Source: Bisporella sp. PMI_857 (taxonomy: Eukaryota > Ascomycota > Leotiomycetes > Helotiales > Helotiaceae). Taken from it: a stretch of DNA of 11,710 bases. Of this stretch, positions 1-6,766 are shown in pieces. Position 1 is the stretch's first letter, and each line of letters begins with the position of its first letter. A program made the translations under genes and the position numbers. The notes under the pieces were generated by a model. The model saw only the letters and a list, made by a program, of their open reading frames with translations. It was not told the origin of the DNA and searched no databases. Location: NCBI GenBank assembly GCA_021307315.1, contig JAJSPD010000265.1:1-11710 (forward strand). The letters are read 5' to 3'.

Positions 1-1769
1 TAAAAGCATTTTAAAAAACTACGTTTTGCTTTTTCTTGTTAAAACATTTGCTTTTTCGTTAGCTTTTTTGGGCAGTATATAATATTAAATAAAACTTAAA
101 AAGCATTTCCGCTTAACGAGCCTAGCAAACATTCAGCGTTTTGCTTGTTATAAAATACTCGAGTACTTTATAGTTAGTAAGCACTTAAATAAAAAAGTAG
201 TACTTGCTAAGTCCGCTCGCTATTGTATTAGCGAATGTACAATAACTAGCATTTCTTTGTTATGCATTTAGTAATTCAGCTCCGCAAAAACTATAGTTTT
301 CGAAAAGTACTTTACAAAAAGCTATAAATTTCAAAGTTTTTACATTGTAAAAACACTTTTGCTACAACTTTGTCGCTCGCGTTTGTTTTATTAAGCTTTC
401 AAGTTCGTAATTATAATGCTGCAGCACGAAAACAGTTGTTAAAATTTTTTTAAACAACGCAAATACTTTTTAGCAGTTTTTGTTAATTTAAAAAAACGTT
501 TTTTTTTGTAAGCTGCGTTAAAAGAAATGCTAAACGCCCGTAATTTTTAATAAAACGCCGGTAAAAGTTGCAAAATCCTAAAAACGACTGTACGTTGCGC
601 ATATTAGTTAGCTAAACTTAAAAAGTAATAGCTGAAATTTTTTAAAGTTTATTTCGATGCTTTTTGTTGTAACTATAAAGCTTAAATACTTAGTGCAAAT
701 TACGTAAAACTTTGTTTTTCGAATATTTACTTGCAAGCCGGCAGTTTATAGCTGCTCGAAAACTTTGCAAACATGTTTTACGTGCTTGCGCTTACTGTTA
801 AAAAAATCAAAATATTATTTAAGTAAACTGTGCAAAAATTATTTAAATAGTCGAAAAATACGCTGTTTATATATTTCTGATACGTAGCCGAACTGTTTAT
901 TAAGCTAAAAAAAAAGCATTTTGCACTTATAAAAGCTATAGCGTGTACAAAACGTTATAAACTTTTTTAAGTCAAAATTTATGCGTATATAGTAAAACGC
1001 TTAGCGAATATCAAGCTTAGTGTAAATTTTAGCTTTCGCCAAGCGTGCTAGCGTTTCGTCGATCAAAAAAAGCGAGTGCTGATTTTTTCGAGTAATCGAA
1101 TTAAGCTTGCAGTAATCAATACAAAAGCGAAAGCTTTTATTTTTTTATTTTTGACGAAAAAAACGAAAAACGCAAAAAAAGCTTAGTTTTCAACAATAAA
1201 ACTTTTATTTAAATTCTCGAACAAGTACTTTTTAACAGCGAAAAGCTTTTTGTAGTTATTTTGTAAAAAAAGCTGTAATTCAGAAAATTTAGCTTTGTAA
1301 GCTCGATTTTGTAGTTTACTTTAAAACGTAACAGAAGTATTTCGTTAAAAGCTTTTTTCGAAAACGCAATAAAGCAATCTCGATAAAACTTAAAAATTTT
1401 AGCTTAAACTAAAGCTTCGTTTTTACTGTAGTTTAGCTTTGCTATTAATATGTAAGCTTTACTTGATAAGTTAAAAAACTTGCGAGTTATAATTTTTTGC
1501 TTTTTCAGGATTTAATCGATTTTATACAGACTTGTTATAAACACTAGATTGCTTTTTCGACGTATATAAAGCGTAAACGCGAGTGCGCTAATAAGCGCTA
1601 TATTTATATTTAGCAAACTTTTATCGACAATTGTTTTCGCCGAAGTAGCAAACTTAATGCTGTTTTGTTCCGAGAACAGAAATAGTTGCCAGGGCTTAGT
1701 TAATGCTGAAAAGACGACTAGTAGCTTGAACGTTTCGTATTAGAAAGTAAAAAGCGTTTAAACTTTGTT
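1..1769. other. AT-rich, gene-free DNA with RIP-like composition
   Basis: I see no credible gene, tRNA or rRNA in this stretch. It is made of A/T runs broken by short GC pieces, often AGCTTT or AAGC. A hand count of bases 121-180 gives TpA 9, ApT 4, CpA+TpG 5 and ApC+GpT 8, that is TpA/ApT 2.25 and (CpA+TpG)/(ApC+GpT) 0.63. Those ratios point in the direction expected of RIP in ascomycetes. The same count in LINE B (8641-8700) gives TpA 1, ApT 1, 12 and 11, so the LINE is not mutated in that way. The sample is small; the RIP reading is an inference. Confidence 0.7.
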
Positions 1770-1774
1770 AATAT
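1770..1774. repeat. Left target-site duplication of the solo LTR (AATAT)
   Basis: AATAT lies directly before the TGTTG start of the LTR and recurs directly after its CAACA end at about 2999-3003. A 5-bp duplication is what LTR-retrotransposon integrases make. Confidence 0.75.
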
Positions 1775-1778
1775 TGTT

Positions 1779-1807
1779 GATTACGTAATCCAATATTACG
1801 TAATATT
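1779..1807. promoter_or_regulatory. Two TTACGTAA palindromes in the LTR U3
   Basis: GATTACGTAATC (1779-1790) and AATATTACGTAATATT (1792-1807) are perfect palindromes, each centred on TTACGTAA. That 8-mer is a recognised site for Yap/CREB-like bZIP factors. They sit at the very start of the LTR, next to the ATGAGTCAT array. The sites are seen directly; binding is inferred. Confidence 0.55.
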
Positions 1808-1832
1808 TGGTGATAGTATCCTTACTCGTCAT

Positions 1833-1913
1833 ATGAGTCATACTCGCCACATGAGTCATACTCGTCAAATGAGTCATACTCGCCACATGAGTCATATGAG
1901 TCATATGAGTCAT
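1833..1913. promoter_or_regulatory. Six-copy tandem array of ATGAGTCAT (Gcn4/AP-1-type sites)
   Basis: Perfect copies of ATGAGTCAT start at 1833, 1851, 1869, 1887, 1896 and 1905. The first four repeat every 18 bp, separated by ACTCGCCAC-like 9-mers; the last three repeat every 9 bp. ATGA(C/G)TCAT is the established consensus of Gcn4/CPC1-class bZIP activators. With the nested element removed, the last site lies about 115 bp upstream of the TATA box, a normal enhancer position in a U3. The array also reads as an MSH-repeat ORF, which I take to be accidental. It was probably amplified by slippage or unequal exchange. Confidence 0.7.
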
Positions 1914-1930
1914 ATTCGCCACGCTATTAC

Positions 1931-1946
1931 AAATCGAATTCGATTT
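1931..1946. repeat. 16-bp perfect palindrome at the insertion target of element C
   Basis: AAATCGAATTCGATTT equals its own reverse complement. Its right part is contained in the 14-bp target duplicated by element C, so the nested insertion went into this palindrome of the LTR U3. Confidence 0.6.
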
Positions 1947-1950
1947 AAAT
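1937..1950. repeat. Target-site duplication of element C, 3' side
   Basis: AATTCGATTTAAAT here is repeated exactly at 2732-2745. The last two bases overlap the (ATT)n tail, so the true duplication is 12 to 14 bp. Length and perfection fit target-primed reverse transcription by a LINE machinery. Confidence 0.85.
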
Positions 1951-1968
1951 TATTATTATTCCTTTTAA

Positions 1969-2000
1969 CGTGCTGTATCAGTCGAGGACTATGTAGCACG
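1969..2000 (-). other. Conserved 3'-end hairpin of element C
   Basis: The outer stem is CGTGCT pairing with AGCACG, the inner stem AGTC pairing with GACT, with a three-base loop and an asymmetric internal loop. The 32 bases are identical to 3375-3406 and 8226-8257, although most of the neighbouring 3' UTR has diverged. In stringent-type LINEs the RT recognises such a 3' structure to start reverse transcription. An imperfect GC-rich repeat (2000-2022) takes the place of the 20-bp palindrome of A and B. Confidence 0.75.
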
Positions 2001-2166
2001 GCCAGGGCACTCGGGCCTAGCAATTCGGTTGGGAGTTGACAATATATACAAATTCTCGAGAGTAAAAAGGGACGAAGCAGAAGCACAAGTACCCTACAAA
2101 GACTGTACTAGCCAATATTAATAGACTAGTAGTCTTAACATACTTCTTCCAAAAAACCTTTTATAT

Positions 2167-2196
2167 ATTCCAGTAAGTGTTGGGGATCGAGTCCCA
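2167..2196 (-). repeat. Second 3' UTR block shared with LINEs A and B
   Basis: On the + strand the block opens ATTCCAGTAAGTGTTG and then has a GGG-loop-CCC-like pair. The corresponding blocks in A (about 3470-3500) and B (about 8329-8350) show the same order with scattered substitutions. This supports descent of the C 3' region from a LINE relative rather than sharing of the last 50 bases only. I considered a tRNA B box here; the match is poor. Confidence 0.55.
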
Positions 2197-2626
2197 ATGA
2201 AAAAGAGTTTTTTACGTTCGTCGATTCTTCCGTTCTTTACACGTCTTTCTCCATTACAGCCTTCGCCTTGTCGACTTTTCTCCGCGATTTTTCCTTCGGC
2301 TATAGGTATATATTTATCGAAAGTACGAGCCACTCAAGTGCTTGTGTTGTCATTTTGTCGTACGTGTAACTTTTCGTCATTCTTCCGGTTCACTTTTTCA
2401 GCTTTTCCACAATGTGTGTTCCGAAACTCGTATAGTAAACAGGTGCAAATAATTGAAAGTTGGTTCAAAAGTAGCTCAAGTCGTGTTTCAACTCGTTTTT
2501 CAGTATTGTAAAGAGTTTGTTGTTAAATCGAAGTGATACTTTTCACAGAAAAACCTCTGGCTTTGGCGTGAAAACTTTGCTCTTCCTTTTACTTTGGCCC
2601 CAGAAATCCTCTTATATTACTGTTTG

Positions 2627-2731
2627 GGCTGAATCTCGGCTCTGGAATCGTTATTAAACTGCCTCAGGAGAGTAATACCGATTCCAGGTTCGTAGAGGGC
2701 ACCGCATACAGGTGTTCAGCCATCGCCCTCC
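2627..2731 (-). ncRNA. HDV-like self-cleaving ribozyme at the 5' end of element C
   Basis: Numbering from G1 at 2731 on the minus strand: P1 is nt 1-7 with 32-38, seven pairs with a G1.U38 wobble at the cleavage site. P2 is nt 11-17 with 99-105, seven pairs. P3 is nt 19-21 with 29-31. L3 is seven nt starting with U and ending in GC. P1.1 is G23-C40 and U24-A39. P4 is nt 45-59 with 76-90, 14 of 15 paired. C94, four nt before P2', sits where the catalytic cytosine (C75) of HDV lies. The order P1-P2-P3-P3'-P1'-P4-P4'-P2' is the HDV nested double pseudoknot. The cleavage site coincides exactly with the element boundary given by the target duplication. Such ribozymes are established at the 5' ends of several LINEs (R2, L1Tc). 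J4/2 reads CGAGA rather than HDV CGAAU. Cleavage itself is untested. Confidence 0.82.
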
Positions 2732-2745
2732 AATTCGATTTAAAT
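2732..2745. repeat. Target-site duplication of element C, 5' side
   Basis: AATTCGATTTAAAT is an exact copy of 1937-1950 and directly abuts G1 of the ribozyme, so the element is complete at its 5' end. Confidence 0.85.
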
Positions 2746-2822
2746 CTTTTCGATTCTTTTTTATTAGAAATCAATTCTAAGGACGCGTAAGCTATAACTC
2801 ACGCTAGTAGAGCACAATAGGG

Positions 2823-2830
2823 TATAAATA
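2823..2830 (+). promoter_or_regulatory. TATA box of the LTR (TATAAATA)
   Basis: TATAAATA follows GGG and precedes a GC-richer stretch, the usual layout of a fungal LTR promoter. In the unsplit LTR it lies about 115 bp downstream of the bZIP array, so transcription would start near 2850-2860 on the + strand. Confidence 0.65.
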
Positions 2831-2850
2831 AGCCCGTCCGCTCCTTTGTA

Positions 2851-2873
2851 AATAAAACAAGTCAAGCAATAAA
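2851..2873 (+). promoter_or_regulatory. Two AATAAA polyadenylation signals in the LTR R region
   Basis: AATAAA occurs at 2851-2856 and 2868-2873, among GTCAAG repeats. Poly(A) signals shortly after the TATA box are expected in an LTR, where R both starts and ends the transcript. Confidence 0.55.
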
Positions 2874-2998
2874 GTCAAGTTCAATTCAAGCTTTGTACAA
2901 TCAATTTGCAATAGCGACAGTGAAGTCTCTACCTCCATTCAACAATTCCGTATAGCTATAACTATATTAGCTTCGATATTATTAGCCTATTCCAACAA

Positions 2999-3003
2999 AT
3001 ATA
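2999..3003. repeat. Right target-site duplication of the solo LTR (AATAT)
   Basis: AATAT follows CAACA directly and matches 1770-1774. Position is certain to within one base. Confidence 0.75.
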
Positions 3004-3345
3004 ACTAAAAAACGCGCGAGTTTCGTGCTGAAAAGTAAAAAGCTTTTTTAGCACTGGCTTCGGTAACTTGTCGAGCTAAATAAGTTTTGCCAGAATCGAA
3101 AAAACGATTAAAAGCTTTTATACACAACGTGCTAAAGCTTTGCGCTTAGCGATAACTTGCTTTGCGTTGCGCTTGTTCGCATTTTTTTGTGCGTTTTCGT
3201 TGAGTACTTAAAAAGCGAGCGAAAATTAAGTGACGAAAATCAGTTTGTCGAAGAATTTTGTAAAAAAAAAAAACAGTCCGGCTACTTGATAATTTTATTT
3301 TTAACACTTAACTAAGCGTTTTGTTGTTTTAGCTATTTACGCTCG
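3004..3345. other. AT-rich gene-free background
   Basis: The stretch resembles 1-1769 in composition (A/T runs with AAGCTTTT-like words) and is its continuation across the LTR insertion. It has no open frame of note and no repeat that I can link to a known family. It ends at GCTCG, after which the (ATT)n tail of LINE A begins. Confidence 0.65.
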
Positions 3346-3559
3346 ATTATTATTATTATTATTATTCCTTTCAACGTGCTGTATCAGTCGAGGACTATGT
3401 AGCACGGCTAGCGCCTAGGCGCTAGCGTTTCTATCTAGGTTATTTACAAGTAATGGTGGTAGTCAATCTATTCCAGAGAGTGTTGAGGGTCTAGCCCTAG
3501 TTGTAGCAAAACAAATGAAAAAAAAATGAAAAAAAAAACACAAAAATCATAACGAACGT
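3346..3559 (-). other. LINE A 3' UTR: hairpin, 20-bp palindrome and (AAT)7 tail
   Basis: After the ORF2 stop, the minus strand has a T-rich stretch, the block shared with element C (about 3470-3500), and the perfect 20-bp palindrome GCTAGCGCCTAGGCGCTAGC (3407-3426). The 32-nt hairpin follows (3375-3406, stems CGTGCT/AGCACG and AGTC/GACT), then GGAA and seven AAT units. There is no poly(A) tail; the tail is a trinucleotide repeat, as in the Drosophila I factor. The hairpin is the likely RT recognition structure. Confidence 0.8.
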
Positions 3560-4630
3560 CTACTCCTCTCCTTCTAGCTCCCCTAGTTCTTCTAGTGCTA
3601 GCTCTCGCTCTAGCCTATTCAGGTGGTTCCGTCTAGTACAAACGCTAGTCTCTTTGAGGAACGCTAGCGTCTTTTCGATGCCGATAGTTGTATGCAGTAA
3701 TAAGGCCATTGTAAGCCTGTTTCCTCCAAGCTCGTTTTTGAGCTTTGATCTAGCTAAAACTAGCTTAGGATCATTACAGCTAAGTAGCAAATGCTGAGCT
3801 GTTTCCTTCGTTCCGCACACGCACTTGTCAGACGTCACATGACCTAGCTTGTGCAAATATGATCGAATATAGCCATGGCCGAGCTTTAGTTGAAATAGCG
3901 AGCTAGCTAGCTCTCTAGTCGTTCCGCGCGGTAGGTGTATTTTTGACTTGATTTTCCACGGAAATAGCTTTTTGTACGTAAATGGATTTGTGCTAAGCTT
4001 GCTGTCGTACTTTGCTAGCACATTTTCCATTCCGTAATACTAGCTTTTTTAGCTTCGCAGCCTAATACTGCAAAACTAGTCATTGTAGTGCTAGGTTCGA
4101 TAGATGTAGCTAGTTTAGCTATTTGTCGGCTTGGTCGTTTCCGTAGATATCCGTATGTCCTGGGACCCACTTCAGTGCAATACTAGCTCCTTTTTCTATC
4201 GCATTTAGCGTGGCTTCACTAGCTCTGATTTGCTGTGATTGGCCGGATTGTCGTTAGCTGATTTTAGCCTGTTGAGTGCGGCTTGATTGTCGGCATAGAT
4301 ATTGTAGTTCTGGCCAGGCTGTGCTATTGTACTAGCGTATTCGATAGCTTGCGTGATTCCTTCTAGCTCTCCATTGTAAACTAGTTGTAATTGGCCAATA
4401 TTATCGATATTACGATGTATCGTACTAAGCTGTCCTTGATTGTCGTATTGTAGCGCAATAAAGCCGATACCTATCCCTGTCGATTCGGTGCTCGGAATCA
4501 ACGATGCGTCAGAATAGATATTAATTGTACTAAGGTAGCTTAGGTGATTCAAGCTAGTTTGGTGCATTGTGGTGGCGTCCTCTTTTGACAACGAGCTGAT
4601 TTCGACTTGTACGGCGTAGTGCGATTCCAT
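3560..4630 (-). pseudogene. RNase H and C-terminal region of LINE A ORF2, frameshifted
   Basis: Two open pieces (4205-4630 and 3560-4030) together cover the region that is one frame in copy B. The first has the catalytic Asp of YSDAS, the Glu of NGELEG and the Asp of YADNQ. A one-base loss near 4243, in a CCAGG of copy B, then shifts the frame. The stretch with the HxxxxGNxxAD block is out of frame, with further losses near 4119 and 4025. The second piece keeps the C-terminal CxCGxxET...H....C knuckle and the acidic end ELEGEE. RNase H would remove RNA from the cDNA hybrid. As read it is not functional. Confidence 0.85.
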
Positions 4631-4959
4631 GGGCGTACTTGTAGTGCTGTATGTGCTCTAAGTAGCTGAACTAGCTCGAACTAGCTGAATTAGCGATGCG
4701 TTCTAGTGTGTGCCGGCTGTAGCTGTTTGTGTAGCTTGTTGATAGGGTGATTTGAGGTAGCTTCAAAGCTCGAATAGCATATTGTCGTACGCTGCATTAG
4801 TCGTACGCTAGCGGATACAATGCCGATTCGACTTCCATAGGACAAATAGGGCTAGTTCGGAAAACCCTAGTATTTTGCGTAGTGCTAGGTTCTGTAACGA
4901 TTGTAGTTGTCGGCTGAATTGTGCTTGACCTTTCCACCATATTATCGCCCGTAGTCGGC

Positions 4960-5965
4960 CACGCTAGTCACACAAGCGAGGTATAATTGTCGGATAGCAA
5001 AAGGACTAGACCTTGTTCCGTATTAGCTAGTCTAGCTAGTCTATAGAAACTAGATCTAGCTTGACTAGTGCGGATTGCGACGTGTTGCTTGAATGTAAGT
5101 CCTGAATCGAACCAGACGCCTAGCCAGCGTACTAGCTTTTTTGGCTGTACAACGTTGTTGTCAGGTAGTCGTAAACTAATTGAACTAGCTAGTTTAGCTG
5201 TCGTAAAATGGATTAGTTCGGTTTTGGCCAAATCAAATTGAATAGCATCTAAGTTCGCTAGTTCAGCTAGTTTAGCTACTTCGCGTTCTAGTATGCGTAC
5301 ATTTTTCCGCAAGCTGTCGATGACGTAGTCAATGACATGTCGTCCATTATGACACTATTTTAATCGACGGAGCTAGCTTTGCAGCTAAGTCTCGAATATA
5401 GATCAAAAATAGTATGGCGAAATAGGACTGCCTTGCGGAATGCCGGTATCAATTGTACTGAATTGCTCTAATTGGTTGTCGAACAATAGACGTAATTGTC
5501 GATTAGCTAGAAAAAAGACACCCAGGAAATCAAGCTAGTCGGCATACCGAGTTTTCGTAAAATAGCTAATAGTCGATTCCTGGCCACGTGATCGAATGCT
5601 CCTTTGATGTCTAGTAGCAACGTTGTTGTAATAAGCTTTGCTAGTCGATTTTGCTGTATCTCATTTGTCAATAGCATTGCCGCGTCGATAGCTGACTTTT
5701 TCAGTCGACCTCCAATTTGCGTATTGTGCAATAAACTAGTTGTTTCAGCTAAATAGCTAAGTCGCTGAGCTAATATGCGTTCGCTGATTTTGCCTAAGCA
5801 ATTTAGTAGCGAAATGACTCTGTAAGCTTTCGGAGCCGAGTAGTCAGGCTTTCCAGGCTTTTTGAGTATTACTCCTGTAGCTTGTTTCCAGCATTTGGGT
5901 GATAGCCGATATTCAATAGACTAGCAAATAGTCTGTAAAATAGATCCGGATCCGTACAGTAAGCT
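4960..5965 (-). pseudogene. Reverse transcriptase domain of LINE A, broken in YMDD
   Basis: The domain starts with the YRVISLLN-type block upstream of 5731. Motif A, DIKGAFD, is at 5591-5611. WVSFF is followed by TAG at 5507-5509, while the next block (LANRQLRLLFDNQ) continues in the -1 frame. Motif B (GIPQGSPISP) is recognisable, with a missing base near 5413. One base is also missing in the active-site YMDD codons near 5338-5350, where copy B reads normally. The thumb (KTELIHF, WLGVWFDSG) is open at 4968-5312. With the catalytic box out of frame this copy cannot encode an active RT. Confidence 0.85.
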
Positions 5966-6766
5966 TGGCGAATAATATCTTGATTGATCGAATCAGGCCG
6001 GGCGTTTTTCCTTTGATTTTTGCCGAACAAGCATTCTCTAGCTCCGAAATAGCTAGTTCCGGCCATTCCCACGTCGTACTAGGTCGATAATTGTTCCAAG
6101 CTAGATTAGGTGCTATTGGCGGCGGAGGGAACAGCGTGCTACGTAGCGTACTAGCTTTGCCTTGGAACGACGTTTGGCCTGAAATAGTAGGCATCCTTTC
6201 CGTTTGTCGATCTTTTGTATAAGCCATAGCTTTGTAAATAGATCGCGGATCCTCTTTTTCCAGAAATTGATTCCAATGCTTGCGTTTAGCGCGTTTAATA
6301 GCCAAAAATAGCTATTTCTAGCTACTAGATATTGTTGTTTCTGACTAGAATCACGTGCTAGTTGTCGTTTGCACTGTAGCATAGTTTGGCGTAATTCCCG
6401 TAGTTCGTCATTCCACCAAGGTTTGGCTTTAGCGCTAGTTTTTTGTATTGGAATAGCTATTTTCGCCGCTGTAGTAATAGCTGTAGTGAGCGATTCCGCG
6501 GCTTGATCTAAAAATCAGTAACTAGCATATCCGAATAACTAGTACTAGAGCTGCACTGAGCTATTACTAGCGTGTTGTAGGATTTGACCGATTTCCAAAT
6601 TAGGATCCTGAAGCAGTTCCAAGCTGCTGAGCTACTTTGACTAATTGTACTAAGCTGAACTAAGGCCGAACAGCTCAAAATAGAACTATTTTCGATTTCT
6701 TTGGCAAAAGCTTCGGAAAATCGAGGCCAGTCAGCTAGCTGTGTGTTGAATCTAGTTTGTGTATTG

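Larger units (their letters stand above)
1951..2731 (-). mobile_element. Element C: 781-bp non-autonomous LINE-dependent retroposon with a ribozyme head
   Basis: The element reads on the minus strand. Its 5' end at 2731 and its 3' end at about 1951 are set by a perfect 14-bp duplication. It opens with an HDV-like ribozyme fold (2627-2731). It ends with a hairpin (1969-2000) identical to that of LINEs A and B, the conserved linker to the tail, and four AAT units. A second short motif near 2167-2196 also resembles the LINE 3' UTR. No RT or endonuclease is encoded. The middle (about 2200-2620) has no product I recognise, only short open frames. It could be an internally deleted LINE or a true SINE-like family; either way copying in trans by a Tad1-like LINE is the natural inference. 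C is younger than the LTR it splits. Confidence 0.85.
1775..2998 (+). mobile_element. Solo LTR, probably Copia-type, split by a nested retroposon
   Basis: The element begins TGTTG and ends CAACA, a 5-bp inverted terminal pair usual for Copia LTRs, and is flanked by AATAT on both sides. Without the nested insertion (1951-2731) and its duplicated target it is 429 bp, a normal LTR length. U3 holds two TTACGTAA palindromes and a tandem ATGAGTCAT array. TATAAATA lies at 2823, followed by two AATAAA signals (R region) and a U5-like tail. No gag or pol lies beside it, so it is a solo LTR left by LTR-LTR recombination. Copia rather than Gypsy is inferred from the termini only. The right end may be off by one base. 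Confidence 0.85.

Noticed and set aside
1969..2000. Hammerhead ribozyme in the 3' hairpin
   Set aside because: CTGATAC is present but not the CTGANGA and GAAA core, so the three-way junction cannot form.
1833..2039. 68-residue + strand ORF starting with MSH-type repeats
   Set aside because: It is the ATGAGTCAT array read as codons and then runs into the 3' end of element C, which belongs to the opposite strand. No protein is likely.
2160..2200. tRNA-type B box suggesting a tRNA-derived SINE
   Set aside because: The match to GGTTCGANNCC is poor, no A box lies at the right distance, and the same block occurs in the LINE 3' UTRs.
2118..2333. 71-residue minus-strand ORF within element C
   Set aside because: It starts at GTG, is short and lysine/arginine-rich, and its end falls in the UTR-like block shared with the LINEs. 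It might be a remnant of ORF1, but no motif supports that.
2197..2511. 104-residue + strand ORF
   Set aside because: It lies antisense inside element C, is low-complexity (Ser, Phe, Arg) and matches nothing I recognise.
2641..2687. Free-standing 15-bp inverted repeat as a terminator or MITE end
   Set aside because: It is better explained as P4 of the ribozyme, because the other paired regions fit around it.
2518..2945. LTR bounded by TGTTG at 2518 and CAACA at 2945
   Set aside because: These ends have no matching flanking duplication, whereas 1775-2998 has AATAT on both sides and includes a well-defined nested insertion.
5507..5520. T-run plus CTAG/TAG as a 3' splice site of an intron in ORF2
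   Set aside because: The protein continues without any missing or extra residues across the site, leaving no room for an intron, and spliced LINE RNA would lose it on retrotransposition.
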